The notes beneath the pieces are model-generated. The model was not told the origin of the DNA. It did not search any database and saw nothing but the letters and a program-made list of their open reading frames with translations. This document shows positions 44,265 to 54,118 of a stretch of 64,000 nt of DNA, one piece after another. Positions within the stretch are counted from its first letter, which is position 1. Each line of letters starts with the position of its first letter. The position numbers and the translations under genes were made by a program. Source of the DNA: Methylovulum miyakonense HT12 (GTDB lineage Bacteria; Pseudomonadota; Gammaproteobacteria; Methylococcales; Methylomonadaceae); the NCBI RefSeq assembly GCF_000384075.1, contig NZ_KB913025.1, positions 4,348,187 through 4,412,186 of the forward strand. The letters run 5' to 3'.

Positions 44265-47200
44265 TTATTGACATTGTTTAAGCGACTTTTGACCATCATT
44301 TTTAGCCTTGTCCGTAACGGTGGTTTCTGACGGTGTATTATTGGCGGTCACATTATCCAATAACCCATTGAGAGCCGCCTGTTGGGTCAAGACCAAAACC
44401 TGATTCTGCCCCACATTCTCATTCTGCCGGATCACCTCTTGAGTTATCCCGATTGGCGCTGGTTTTATGCTTAAATCCGCACCAACATACGTTAACTTGT
44501 AATTGGGGCTAGCCGCAACACTACCTTGGGTGATGGCATAACGCCCTACCGTCTCGCCTGACACCCGCGACAAAAATCCGCCCAAGGTATCGCCATTCAC
44601 CAAGCCAACGCTTTTATAGGTCAGCACCGGATCAAGTTCGCCGAGGAACTTGCTTTGGGCATCAGCGATAACGCTTAAAGCCCGCGCCGAAATGCCCAAA
44701 TAGTTTGCCGTATAGTTAAGGTCATAATCACTGGAAGCGGTCAGGCTGCCTTGCGTAATCGCGTAATCACCCACATCCTCGCCTACAGCACGGGCGAGCG
44801 CACCTGTGACACTATCGCCGCGCAATAATCCGGTTGCGTGATAGTTGAATAGGGGATCAAGATCCCCATAGGTTTTTCCGGCCGCATCAGCGGCAATGGC
44901 CAAAGCCCGTGGGGTGATGGCCCATTCTTGGGTGGACAAAGGGTTATCCTGGAACCGGTAACCCAATTGGCTGGCCAACCCGGTCACGTAACTGACTTCA
45001 TGGTTACCCGCATGATAAAAACCGGCGCCACTTTTAGAGCCGCTCACATCATAAGATGCCGAACCTGTTATTCCTGCGGAGCTTGCATCGTCACCGTCGA
45101 TAAACCCGCTGTAGCTTGCCGTCAAATTCCCCTTCTCGCCGTAAACGCTGGTCAGCTTATCAGGTGTCACCGACAGGACGGGTACGATGCCATAAAGCAA
45201 GCCATTGCCCTTTGACGCGGCAACATCAAACCCGTCCCCACATGAAGTGGAATTGCAACCGTAATGCTTGAAATCCGAAGCCAAACCCCCTAATTTATTT
45301 TCGGTAGGCGTATTGCTGTAAATTAACCAGCGGCCATTACGGGCAGACAGCACCGAGTCGAACTGGTTAATAAATTTTGTGGCCTCCAACGTGATCGCCG
45401 AACCCCGGCCACTTGCCAAAATATCGCCTGTTAACGTCAATTGCCCGGAAGAATAAGCGCTCAGCTGGCTAACCGACGGCATTGACGGTAAGGACAACGA
45501 GCCGCTGTTATCAACAATACTCACGATGCCCGTTGCCCGCATCGCCCCCCCCGTATAAGCAAAGCCATTGGCAAAATGGTAGGCGCCCGCGCCTGAAAGC
45601 GTCCCGTCAGACCAATCAAAGCGGCCGGTGGCCGTCAATCCGCCCGCATTATAGAGCGTGCCAATAGCATCGCTTCCTGGGTTAGAGGTCATTTCCAATT
45701 GGTTTAATGTCAGCGGGGTGATGACATTAAATATGGCACCCGCAATCACCGCCTTTGGTGTTTCCAATATCGCATTGTTAGTAAAATAACTCGTGCTGCC
45801 GGAAAAAATGACCGGATTATTGGCACTGATGATGGACGAACCGTTAAAGTGGCGGGTGCTGTCATTAAATTCGAGCTGGCCTGTCCCGGTCACCACATAG
45901 CGGCCGGTATCCGTTCCAGGGCTTAGGATCTGCAAAATGCCGCCTAATAAGTTGACCGTCCCATCATTATTGAAAGCGCCTAAATTAAGTTGGCGAATAC
46001 CGCTGGGATCGGTGCCGTCAATGTTGTAAACACCCCCTACTTTATTGGTCAATATGACACTACTGGCCAAACTATTAGGGGGGGCGACATCGCCTTGCCA
46101 ATTGACCGTGCCATAGTTATCCCAATAGCGTATTGGCAAGGCGGCAGTCCTGGAATGGGTTATCGTTTCCACACCGACACCGAATTGGACCGTCCCATAA
46201 TTGTCCCAGTTTTTATCGAGCAATACCCTGCCGTCTTCAAGCCGGGTAATGGCATCGGGTGACGTTATCAATTTTCCGTTACCCGTAAACAGACCGGAAG
46301 AAAAACCAAAACTTTTGCTGATATTAACCGCATCAAAACTAACCAGCGTCGCCGCATTGTTAATGGTCAGGATAGGTATGTCCAAGGTGTTACCCGTATT
46401 AAATATGACCCTGGCTCCATCAATCCCGATTTCCGGGACAGAAAAATTGGAACCGGCACTAAAGGTATATTTCCCGTCCCCCGCAAAAGTCACTTTATTT
46501 GGGCTATTGATTGAGGCGTTAGCGTCAAAGTAACGGTTACCGTCCCAAAATTGCAATTCACCGGCATCGCCAACCTGATAAGCCCCCGTATCTCTTCCAG
46601 GGCCGGAAATTTTCAGTAGGCCACCGGATAGGTTGAGTGTCCCTGCATTGTTGAAATGTGCCAAGCCCAGCGCCATGGTTGCCGTAGGGTCGGCGTTATG
46701 GATATTGAAAACGCCACCGAGGCGATTATTGAATGTTGGGGTGGCGTTACTTGGATTGCGGATATTGGCCACGCCATTCCATGAAACGGCACCAAAGTTA
46801 TCCCAGTTTTTACCCAGATAAACGCTATCCTTATCAGCTAAGATGGTGACGCTCTGCGCCGCCGTCGTTAACGTCCCGCCCATGACAGTACCTGCATGGA
46901 AGTTAAACGCATCAGTGATGGCCACCGTATCGGAACCCTCCAATTGACCGCCGTCTATGGTCAATTTCGGTAAAGTTATTGCGGTATGGGTACTGAAATT
47001 AAGCAAAGCCTCGTTTAAAAGGTCGGTTTGGCCCGCACTGTAAGCCGCCCCATTCCTAAAATAGTTTTTGCCATTACTGAAAGTGACGGTGTTGGGGCTA
47101 TTGATTTCGGCATTATCGAATACCCGCAAACCGTACCAAAATTGCAGTTGCCCATTGCCGTTAACTTGATAGCCGCCCGTATCGCTACCTGGACTAAAGA

Positions 47201-50084
47201 TTTTCAAAATGCCGCCAGCCAGGTTGATTGAGCCCTGATTGTTAAAACGTACGGTATTGATGGAAAACTCCTTATCCGCAGCGGTGCTTGCATGACCGAC
47301 ATTAATAATCCCGCCCGATGCATTCGTAAAAATGGAGGCGCTGCCATTGCCGGCAAAATCTGCATTTTTCCAATTCACCGTGCCCAAGTTATCCCAGCGC
47401 TTATTCAAATTAACTAAGCCGGTATCCGCTAAGTTTGTGGTGGATCCGGCCGCAGTCGTCAATTTACCGAAGCCCGTCAGGCTGCCGGAATTCATCGCAA
47501 ACTTATCACTGATGATGATTTCATCGACTCCGCCCAACTGCCCCGAATTTACCGTCAACTCGGATAACGTGACTAATTTGCCCGTATTAAAATTAAGGGC
47601 GCCGAAACTGGCCACTTCTGTCTGTGGCGCATAGTAACTGGAACCCCCCATAAAATTATTGCTGCCATTCGCGAAACTGACCGGATTGGCGCTATGCACG
47701 TTAGCGCCCCCCAAAAATTTACGGCTCCCTATCGGCCAAAATTTTAGCAAGCCAGACCCTGTGGCAATATAACTGCCGGTATCTGCCCCCGGGCTAAGCA
47801 ATTTCAAAACACCATCGGACAGATTGATAACGCCCTGGTTATTAAAAACCGCCGTATTTAACTCCCTAACCCCGGCTGAATTGATGTTAATGACACCCGT
47901 AGCAAAGTTGTTAAAGGCGGCATTCCCGGTGGTATGGCCAATCCCGACCTCCCCTGTCCAATTTATTGTCCCCAAATTATTCCATTGCTTATCGACAGAC
48001 ACCGCCCCGGTACCTGACAACTCGGTTGTTGCCCCCAAGGCCGTGGTCAATACGCCATCACCAGCCAATGACGTGCCCGGATGGAAATTAAAAGCCTGGG
48101 TCACCGTGACATTGCCGCTCCCGGCTAACGAACCACTATAAAGGTTCAGTGTGTTCATGATAAAAAAGTCATTAATATCCAGCATACCGTAGTTGTTAAA
48201 CACCGTATTGATGGCGGAAGCACTGCGGTTGATTGTCAATGCCGCACCCTGCCCAATGTTGACTTCAGCGACATTGCTTAACAAACCCTCCAATTCGCTA
48301 TTTCCCAGCTCTGGAATGGTCAATATTGCATTACGTATCGTCCCTGAAAACAAAACATTGCTTTCGCCATTCAACGTGAGGTTGCCCTTATTTAAATCGA
48401 CCAAGCTGCCAATGGTGCTAACCCCGCCGCCAACCGCATCTGAATTGGGGGCCAACGTCAGATCCAACTTTCCTGTCCTCGCTATAACCGGTGCATTGAT
48501 ATCAATATTATTACGGGAGATGAGATTGAATGTAGCATCACCGCCAACTGTTTTGGATATACCCGCATTGACAATGATGTTGCCTTCTTGGGTACCCGGT
48601 TCCGCCATACCGGTGGTCACGGTCACCGTCATCCCGTTATTCAACGCCGCTTGGATACTGCCAGCAGTGACCAAGCCACCATCGGTTCCCGTTGTAGAAA
48701 CCGGTGTGCCAGCCGAGGCTTGAATGGTGACATTATTCGCATCAAGGAGCCAATGGCCACCGTTACCCTTGGCTGCGGAAGCGTCAACCTGTATGCCTGA
48801 CACATCTAAGGAATGCCCCGAGGTTTCGACAAAGCCGCCATCACCACCTTGGCCACCACCCTTGGCGCTGATATGCCCATAAGCGCGGGTTGATTTATCC
48901 GACCAAACAATCACTCTACCTCCATCGCCCTGAATTTTGGCATCGGCACTGAGATGGGTGTCCGCACCCACGTAGGTGGCTTTTGCATTATGCACGGCGG
49001 CATTTTGGCCCTGCTGGTCACCCCCCACCAAAACCTGCCCCCCGCCCTGCTGGCCGTCGGCAGTGATCTGCGCATTGTCTAACACGTCCACTTGTTCGCC
49101 TAAGACCTCAATACTCCCGCCTTTGCCAGCGCCTGTTGCATTCGCTTCGATGACCCCCTGTAAAGCCACCACGCCGGTCTTACTTTCAACGACAATAGTC
49201 CCGGCATTCCCTTGGCTATTATTTGCAGAAATTTTGCTTTGTGCGGCCAAGTTAATTTCTTGCTGTGCGACCAGTTTGATATGGCCTTGCGCATCCACTT
49301 GGACGCTATCGGCATTGATTTCCCCCTCGTGCTTGATCGTGTTGGCAAAGACATTGACCGCACCGCCTTCGGTCAATAACTTACCTATGTTAAGCACCTT
49401 ATCGGCAGGGGCTTGGATGGCAAACCGGATGTCAGGATTGTCGAGATTGGTCAGGATAAGCTCTTGCCCGGCCGCCAGGGTAATCTGGCCGCCTTCACTC
49501 CTGATGGTCCCGTTATTGGTTATTGAAGGCGCAATCAGGACGATGTTACCGTCTTTACCGGCCCGGATAATCCCCTCGTTGACGATATTGCCGGCTTTCG
49601 AACCCGCCAAAAAATGGTAATTGCCCTTTAGAAAATCGTCATCGCTTAAATTAAGGCTAGACGCCACCAAACCCTGGGTATCCACCACAGAATCCGCACC
49701 AAACACGATGCCATTGGGGTTAATCAGCAATACTTTGCCGTTGGACACCAATTGCCCTAAAATCTGGCTAGGGTTTTCACCCATAATCCGGTTCAGCACC
49801 GCACTTTGGCTATTTTGCTGGATAAAGCGGGTAATTTCGTTTTGGGCAATGTTAAAATTCTGCCACTGGATAATGGCATCGGGGCTGTTAGTGATATTTG
49901 TCACACCTGGCTGGGAGGTGTCTATATTGACTTGACCATTGATAATTTGCGCCCCGTCGGGGTTTGCATATACCGTAAGCGGGGACAGGATTGCCAAAAT
50001 CGCCAGGTTAAGCAGATGGCGTACAGGTAAGCCAGGGTCAACTAAGGGTTTGTCATACGTTGACGGTTGCCGGTTGGATTTCAA
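44265..50084 (-). CDS. Filamentous haemagglutinin-like adhesin TpsA
   Basis: A 1939-residue exoprotein. I start it at the TTG at 50084 because AAGGAG lies six bases before it; an upstream TTG at 50117 has no such site. The signal peptide ends near LTVYAN. The secretion (TPS) domain (about 45-280) has the NPNGI motif and VLNRIMGENPSQILGQL. Then a beta-helix region; then four similar units of about 160-200 residues (about residues 720-1510), each with FNNxGxxNLxGGxLKI, SPGxDTGxY and WDNxGTVxW; then MBG-type domains (about 1635-1870) with TYGDLDPLFNYHATGLLRGDS. No integrin motif was searched exhaustively and no cleavage domain is evident. Gene order: tpsA, FecR, tpsB. Confidence 0.88.
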   Translation of the reverse strand: MKSNRQPSTYDKPLVDPGLPVRHLLNLAILAILSPLTVYANPDGAQIINGQVNIDTSQPGVTNITNSPDAIIQWQNFNIAQNEITRFIQQNSQSAVLNRIMGENPSQILGQLVSNGKVLLINPNGIVFGADSVVDTQGLVASSLNLSDDDFLKGNYHFLAGSKAGNIVNEGIIRAGKDGNIVLIAPSITNNGTIRSEGGQITLAAGQELILTNLDNPDIRFAIQAPADKVLNIGKLLTEGGAVNVFANTIKHEGEINADSVQVDAQGHIKLVAQQEINLAAQSKISANNSQGNAGTIVVESKTGVVALQGVIEANATGAGKGGSIEVLGEQVDVLDNAQITADGQQGGGQVLVGGDQQGQNAAVHNAKATYVGADTHLSADAKIQGDGGRVIVWSDKSTRAYGHISAKGGGQGGDGGFVETSGHSLDVSGIQVDASAAKGNGGHWLLDANNVTIQASAGTPVSTTGTDGGLVTAGSIQAALNNGMTVTVTTGMAEPGTQEGNIIVNAGISKTVGGDATFNLISRNNIDINAPVIARTGKLDLTLAPNSDAVGGGVSTIGSLVDLNKGNLTLNGESNVLFSGTIRNAILTIPELGNSELEGLLSNVAEVNIGQGAALTINRSASAINTVFNNYGMLDINDFFIMNTLNLYSGSLAGSGNVTVTQAFNFHPGTSLAGDGVLTTALGATTELSGTGAVSVDKQWNNLGTINWTGEVGIGHTTGNAAFNNFATGVININSAGVRELNTAVFNNQGVINLSDGVLKLLSPGADTGSYIATGSGLLKFWPIGSRKFLGGANVHSANPVSFANGSNNFMGGSSYYAPQTEVASFGALNFNTGKLVTLSELTVNSGQLGGVDEIIISDKFAMNSGSLTGFGKLTTAAGSTTNLADTGLVNLNKRWDNLGTVNWKNADFAGNGSASIFTNASGGIINVGHASTAADKEFSINTVRFNNQGSINLAGGILKIFSPGSDTGGYQVNGNGQLQFWYGLRVFDNAEINSPNTVTFSNGKNYFRNGAAYSAGQTDLLNEALLNFSTHTAITLPKLTIDGGQLEGSDTVAITDAFNFHAGTVMGGTLTTAAQSVTILADKDSVYLGKNWDNFGAVSWNGVANIRNPSNATPTFNNRLGGVFNIHNADPTATMALGLAHFNNAGTLNLSGGLLKISGPGRDTGAYQVGDAGELQFWDGNRYFDANASINSPNKVTFAGDGKYTFSAGSNFSVPEIGIDGARVIFNTGNTLDIPILTINNAATLVSFDAVNISKSFGFSSGLFTGNGKLITSPDAITRLEDGRVLLDKNWDNYGTVQFGVGVETITHSRTAALPIRYWDNYGTVNWQGDVAPPNSLASSVILTNKVGGVYNIDGTDPSGIRQLNLGAFNNDGTVNLLGGILQILSPGTDTGRYVVTGTGQLEFNDSTRHFNGSSIISANNPVIFSGSTSYFTNNAILETPKAVIAGAIFNVITPLTLNQLEMTSNPGSDAIGTLYNAGGLTATGRFDWSDGTLSGAGAYHFANGFAYTGGAMRATGIVSIVDNSGSLSLPSMPSVSQLSAYSSGQLTLTGDILASGRGSAITLEATKFINQFDSVLSARNGRWLIYSNTPTENKLGGLASDFKHYGCNSTSCGDGFDVAASKGNGLLYGIVPVLSVTPDKLTSVYGEKGNLTASYSGFIDGDDASSAGITGSASYDVSGSKSGAGFYHAGNHEVSYVTGLASQLGYRFQDNPLSTQEWAITPRALAIAADAAGKTYGDLDPLFNYHATGLLRGDSVTGALARAVGEDVGDYAITQGSLTASSDYDLNYTANYLGISARALSVIADAQSKFLGELDPVLTYKSVGLVNGDTLGGFLSRVSGETVGRYAITQGSVAASPNYKLTYVGADLSIKPAPIGITQEVIRQNENVGQNQVLVLTQQAALNGLLDNVTANNTPSETTVTDKAKNDGQKSLKQCQ
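45560..47935 (-). repeat. Four degenerate coding repeats inside tpsA
   Basis: Within the adhesin four consecutive units of about 480-600 bases encode related protein blocks. The shared phrases are FNNxGxxNLxGGxLK, SPGxDTGxY, a segment with F-x-G/N and WDNxGTVxW. The copies have diverged too far to align base for base by eye, so they are an old internal duplication rather than a young tandem array. Boundaries are approximate. Confidence 0.65.
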
Positions 50085-50394
50085 GGCGGTCTCCTTCTTA
50101 AAATATTGCAATTTCAAATCTTACCATCAATGCTGAAAGCAGACTATCCGCAAGTAATTTTGCAGATGTTAAAAAGTATCGTTGAAAAATACGGGCCTTC
50201 AGTGACCCCAGCCTATATTCCAGATCCCCACAAAGCCAAAAGCGGAACCCAAAGCCATCACACCGGCCGCATTAGGCAAGCAAGATAGTAACCAAATCAA
50301 CCGCTTTTCCAGCAACTATATTATCTATCCATCGAAACAGCAATACCTGCCCCGCCCGTTTTTAAATCTGCCAGACAAAAAAACATTGGCCGGG
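50085..50394. other. Leader and promoter side of the tpsA operon
   Basis: About 310 bases upstream of tpsA on its 5' side. The AAGGAG ribosome-binding site lies at 50091-50096. The plus-strand frames here (50067-50288 and a shifted one to about 50415) look faintly protein-like but are broken by stops and have no recognised family, so they are not called. No clear promoter hexamers were located. Confidence 0.4.
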
Positions 50395-50554
50395 CTAGTG
50401 CTCAGTCACTGTTGAATTGTCAGTATTATTTTCGTAGGGCGGGCGGTTGCCCGCCTGATAGCTACGGATGTTAGCACAGGCCATAAACAAAGCAGACAAC
50501 CGTCCGCCCCGGGTTTAGGTTGACCCGACAAGAAATCAATGACTGGGCACTAGG
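50395..50554. mobile_element. MITE-like palindromic element of 160 bp
   Basis: The outer ends form an inverted repeat of about 19 bases: CTAGTGCTCAGTCACTGTTGA on the left, and CCTAGTGCCCAGTCATTGA when the right end is read on the other strand, with a few mismatches. Inside, a second inverted pair, GGGCGGGCGGTTG and its near-complement, extends the stem, so the whole element can fold into a long hairpin. There is no coding sequence. CTAG at each edge could be a target-site copy or part of the ends. It lies between the adhesin operon and the methyltransferase gene. Confidence 0.62.
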
Positions 50555-50668
50555 CTACTGAAGAGGCAATCTGGAAAACAATTCGGGTTCAACCCTCACC
50601 CAAGCACCCCTTTAATGTTTTAAAGCTGGACAGCAATGGGCAAGACATACCCAAGAAGTGGAAGACAT

Positions 50669-51460
50669 CTACCGCGAACGCTGCCCTGCCATGGCCAACA
50701 GCATCCTATAAACCAGCGCATCAGCCCATGCTATTTTTTTCAATAGCTTACGCAGCTTGCCCTTACAAAAATATTCAAAAGGCATCACCGTGCGTAAAAA
50801 TTTATCCGCTGTCACCAGGTTCAATAATTGCTGGCGGTATGTGTCGAAGAAGGGATATTTTTGGGATAAGTCCAAGGCTTGCCATTCCAAAGCAAGGCTA
50901 GCGTCGGGGATGGTGCCGAATTGCCGCACCAGCTGAGGGCCTTTCCTGATAATGCCACAACCAAAGTCAGTGTCCACAGTAAAGTGGCCAATCCCTTCTT
51001 TACCTAGGGCTATGTCAAGGTAAGCCGCATAAGTGACCCCGCACCAATTGCCTAGGTGAAATTCTGGTTCGGCATAAAATGGGTTGGGGGGATTACAATC
51101 ATGGACTAGAAGGGTTCCATTGGTTTTGGTCAATTGCAAGCCGGCCATGATGGCCTGAAACGAGCTTGTGTAAGTATGGTAAGGGTCTACAAAAACTAAG
51201 TCGAAGCTTTCGCCAGATTTGATGAGTTCCGCACAGAGCTCTTCACATGAGTCAGCTGGCGTGGCGTAGTCAACCGTTTCGCCATCAGAAAAATCCGCCG
51301 GGCATCGGTACATCAGCCGCTTTTTGACCCTAAATTGCCTCCCGTCTACCATTGAATAAGTACAACCGGTAATAGGCGTGCAAATTTCGAGGTAGCTGGA
51401 ATAACCATACCGTTTTGCAAGCATAAGCGCTATATCGTATTTTTTATACACGGCCGGCAA
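50669..51460 (-). CDS. Class I SAM-dependent methyltransferase-like protein
   Basis: A 263-residue protein of the Methyltransf_24 kind. The SAM-binding fold is suggested by KRYGYSSYLEICTPITGCTYS at about 15-40, FDLVFVDPYHTYTSSFQAIMAGLQLTKTNGTLLVHDCNPP (about 85-125) and later VDTDFGCGIIRKG. The target is unknown. Relatives often modify sugars or peptidic natural products. The start is unsure: TTG at 51460 gives the full frame, GTG at 51451 or the ATG at residue 13 are options, and none has a good ribosome-binding site. Cys residues are rather frequent. It is isolated, with the MITE-like element about 110 bases beyond its 3' end. Confidence 0.72.
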   Translation of the reverse strand: MPAVYKKYDIALMLAKRYGYSSYLEICTPITGCTYSMVDGRQFRVKKRLMYRCPADFSDGETVDYATPADSCEELCAELIKSGESFDLVFVDPYHTYTSSFQAIMAGLQLTKTNGTLLVHDCNPPNPFYAEPEFHLGNWCGVTYAAYLDIALGKEGIGHFTVDTDFGCGIIRKGPQLVRQFGTIPDASLALEWQALDLSQKYPFFDTYRQQLLNLVTADKFLRTVMPFEYFCKGKLRKLLKKIAWADALVYRMLLAMAGQRSR

Positions 51461-51821
51461 ATTGAAAATAATAAATTGTTGGAAGCATTAATTATAAACG
51501 TCCATAACCCCAAACGAATGGGTTTTTCCGCTACCGGGAAAACCGCTTAGCAAATTTACGGGGATGTGGCGGGTGGGTTTGGAGGTGTGGTTCAAACGGA
51601 TTCTGGCGTGTATCGGCCTAACCAATAGGGTCCTGTATTGCCGCCGCCTACCTCGGCTTCTGCTTTGGCAATCAACACAGCCTTAACAAATGCAACACTT
51701 AAGTCGGGATTTTTTGGTGATTTTGTCAACGTTAATAACGTAAGCGGTGTCTTTATCCAGTCACAAATATGATGGTGGCCTAGTTTAAATTGGCTTTCAT
51801 GGATAGCTGGGCCATCCCTTC
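51461..51821. other. Intergenic gap between methyltransferase and znuD-like gene
   Basis: About 360 bases without a gene. It holds an imperfect stem GGTTTTTCC GCTACC GGGAAAACC at about 51520-51545 near the methyltransferase start, perhaps part of its leader. No promoter hexamers, and no terminator for the znuD-like gene, were identified with confidence. Confidence 0.35.
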
Positions 51822-53864
51822 CTAATAATTCATCCTAAGCCCAATCTCCGCCCCCCTACCCGGTTCCGGCGCAAAATTCCGCAAGTACGAGGTCGAGTTG
51901 CGGATATTTTCATCCAGCAAGTTATTGGCTTTGGCGAACACCAGCACATCCACGTCCTTGATTTGTTTGATGAGGTATTGGGTGCTGAGATTAAGCTGCA
52001 CATAACCGGCGGTGGCGGTGTCAAAATCGCCGGGATGGTCTTGGGCTTCGCCACGGGTCAGGCGTAGGTTGCTGCTCCAATCATTTTTGATATGGTCGAG
52101 CTGGAAGCCGAAGCGTAAGGGCGGCATCCTTGGCACGTCGCCGCCGCCTACGAATTTCCCACGGGTGTAGTCGCTGAACAGGGTCAAATCGACTAGGCCG
52201 TAGCGGTTTTCCATGACCGGAAAAATCAGTTTGCTTTCATAGCCCATAAAGGTGGCGTCGGCCTGGCGGCTTTCGACCACTGGCGAACACGCCGTATCGG
52301 GCGGGCACAATTCCCCCTCTTCGGTGACAAACTGGCCGTTGCGTTGTTGGTAAATGTAATCGTTTGCCCAGTTGTGGAATAGGTCGAGTTCCGCCCTGAC
52401 CCAGTTGGCGTTGAATTTGTAGCCTAAATCCAAATTGTACGAAGTTTCTTCGTGCAGGTTGATGCTGCCGATTTCAAAGCTGCGGGTGGCGTCATGGTAG
52501 CCATTGGCCAGCAGTTCCTGCACTTGCGGTGCACGTTGCGAGCGGGTCATCGCCAGATTGACGCTGTGGTCGTCGTTAATTTTCCAGAGGCTGGAGGCGG
52601 ACGCGCTGACCGGTGTGTAGTTCAGGTCGCTATGGCCTTCTGGCGCGATGGTGGTGTCTTCCACGCGCCAGCCGAGTTGGTTGTTGAACGCGCCTAAGGT
52701 AAAGGATTCAACTTGGAACACGCCGTAGCTGTTGGTCAGCGATTGCGGGACGATGACGGAATTGGTCGATTTATCTATCGCGGCAAAATCGCTGGCAATG
52801 GCTTGGAAACCCAATGCGCCGTGCAGTCCGGCCATCGGTTTGTGGGTCAGTTCCAAACGGCTTTCGTAGGTTTTGTTGGTGAAGAATGCCGCTTCTTGTC
52901 CGTTGGGGATTTCGGTGTGCTGGTAATCGGTGTAGCCCAATTTCATGCGTAGCGATTCGGCGAACGGGAATGGATTTTTCAGCTCGCTTTTCAAATCGTA
53001 TTTGCTTTGTTTTAGGGCGATGCGGGTGATTTCGCCGCCCGTACCGTCGGGGGCGATGCCGTAGTTGTTTTCCAGGCGGTTGATGGAAATGCCAGCAAAA
53101 CCCGGTTCGCCGACCAATGACAACCCCGCCGAGCCGCTGATGGCGTCACTGCTGGTATTGGCGATAAAACCGTGGGTATTTTGCAGGCTATCAGGCAACG
53201 TCGGGTCAACTTGCCTTGCGGCGTTAATGTCAATGGCATTGCCACCAATATCGACGTTGCCACGGTCACGGAAAAAGCCGTCAATATGGTAGGCGATATG
53301 GCCTTGGCCGCCTTCTGCCTTCATCGTTGTTGCGGTTTCATTGGAGACCGAATCAAAGCGTTGTTCTAATGCACCTCCTATGCGTTTTTCCGGCAGTCGT
53401 TCGGGGATGCGGTTGTCTATGACGTTGACCACGCCGCCGATTGCCCCGCTACCATACAGTAAGGTGGCGGGGCCGCGCAGCACTTCGATACGTTCCGCCA
53501 GCAATGGCTCGACGCTGCTGGCATGGTCGGGGCTAATCGCCGAAGCATCGTTACCGCCGATGCCATTATTTAACACCCGCACCCGCGGCCCGCTTTGGCC
53601 ACGTATTACTGGCGTGCCGACACCAGGGCCAAACGATTGGCTGGTGATGCCCAGTTCGTTCTTTAGGGTTTCGCCGATGCTGTGCCCGACTTTTAAACGT
53701 AGCTCATCATCGCTTAGGATGGTGACCGGGGTGGCCGCATCGTCGGCATTTTCTTGTAAGGGTGCGGTAACGATGATTTGTCCGAGTTCAGACACGGGGG
53801 TGTTGTCGGCATAAACGGGCGTACCTAGAACGGACAAACAAAGCATGGCAAGTTTTTTATTCAT
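51822..53864 (-). CDS. znuD: TonB-dependent receptor, ZnuD-like (zinc uptake)
   Basis: A 680-residue outer-membrane receptor. After a signal peptide (MNKKLAMLCLSVLGTPVYAD) the plug domain has IIVTAPL (TonB box region), GVGTPVIRGQSGPRVRVLNNGIGGNDASAISPDHASSVEPLLAERIEVLRGPATLLYGS. The NNGIGGNDASAxSPDHA pattern is the ZnuD signature. The barrel ends with FAPEPGRGAEIGLRMNY. A loop carries CPPDTACSPVV, a Cys pair of the sort seen in ZnuD. A Zur-like operator lies about 255 bases upstream, which supports a role in zinc uptake. The leader between operator and gene contains no secure gene. Heme as a substrate cannot be ruled out. Confidence 0.83.
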   Translation of the reverse strand: MNKKLAMLCLSVLGTPVYADNTPVSELGQIIVTAPLQENADDAATPVTILSDDELRLKVGHSIGETLKNELGITSQSFGPGVGTPVIRGQSGPRVRVLNNGIGGNDASAISPDHASSVEPLLAERIEVLRGPATLLYGSGAIGGVVNVIDNRIPERLPEKRIGGALEQRFDSVSNETATTMKAEGGQGHIAYHIDGFFRDRGNVDIGGNAIDINAARQVDPTLPDSLQNTHGFIANTSSDAISGSAGLSLVGEPGFAGISINRLENNYGIAPDGTGGEITRIALKQSKYDLKSELKNPFPFAESLRMKLGYTDYQHTEIPNGQEAAFFTNKTYESRLELTHKPMAGLHGALGFQAIASDFAAIDKSTNSVIVPQSLTNSYGVFQVESFTLGAFNNQLGWRVEDTTIAPEGHSDLNYTPVSASASSLWKINDDHSVNLAMTRSQRAPQVQELLANGYHDATRSFEIGSINLHEETSYNLDLGYKFNANWVRAELDLFHNWANDYIYQQRNGQFVTEEGELCPPDTACSPVVESRQADATFMGYESKLIFPVMENRYGLVDLTLFSDYTRGKFVGGGDVPRMPPLRFGFQLDHIKNDWSSNLRLTRGEAQDHPGDFDTATAGYVQLNLSTQYLIKQIKDVDVLVFAKANNLLDENIRNSTSYLRNFAPEPGRGAEIGLRMNY

Positions 53865-54118
53865 AAGGTTAGTATCGGATCAAAATCTCAAGATGGCTAT
53901 AGGAACCGAAGTTCTGCAAGCCAAGCCCATAAGCCAGCGGCGGTGTGGGTATAGTTGAAGGCATAAAGGGCTAACTGCTTAGTCGACAAAAGGCTTGTAT
54001 CAGGCCATTCAGCTTCCCTTGCCAATAACCAACCAGCAAACGGCCTTCTTGCAACACGGTACGTTTAATCATACCGGCCTATCATTTAAGCCGTATTACA
54101 GGCTATTGATGGCTATAA

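Noticed and set aside
50067-50415. Plus-strand frames upstream of tpsA that look faintly protein-like
   Set aside because: Interrupted by stops and shifts, with no known family; possibly a decayed gene but not supportable.
51520-51545. Similarity of CCGCTACCGGGAAAACC to CCGCTTCCGGGAAAAGCC near 60041 as a dispersed repeat
   Set aside because: Only about 17 bases match, and both are simple hairpin sequences; chance cannot be excluded.
53971-54072. Minus-strand ORF of 33 codons (MIKRTVLQEGRLLVGYW start) between the Zur box and znuD
   Set aside because: Only a weak ribosome-binding site and no homology visible; kept out of the annotation although a zinc-regulated leader peptide is possible.
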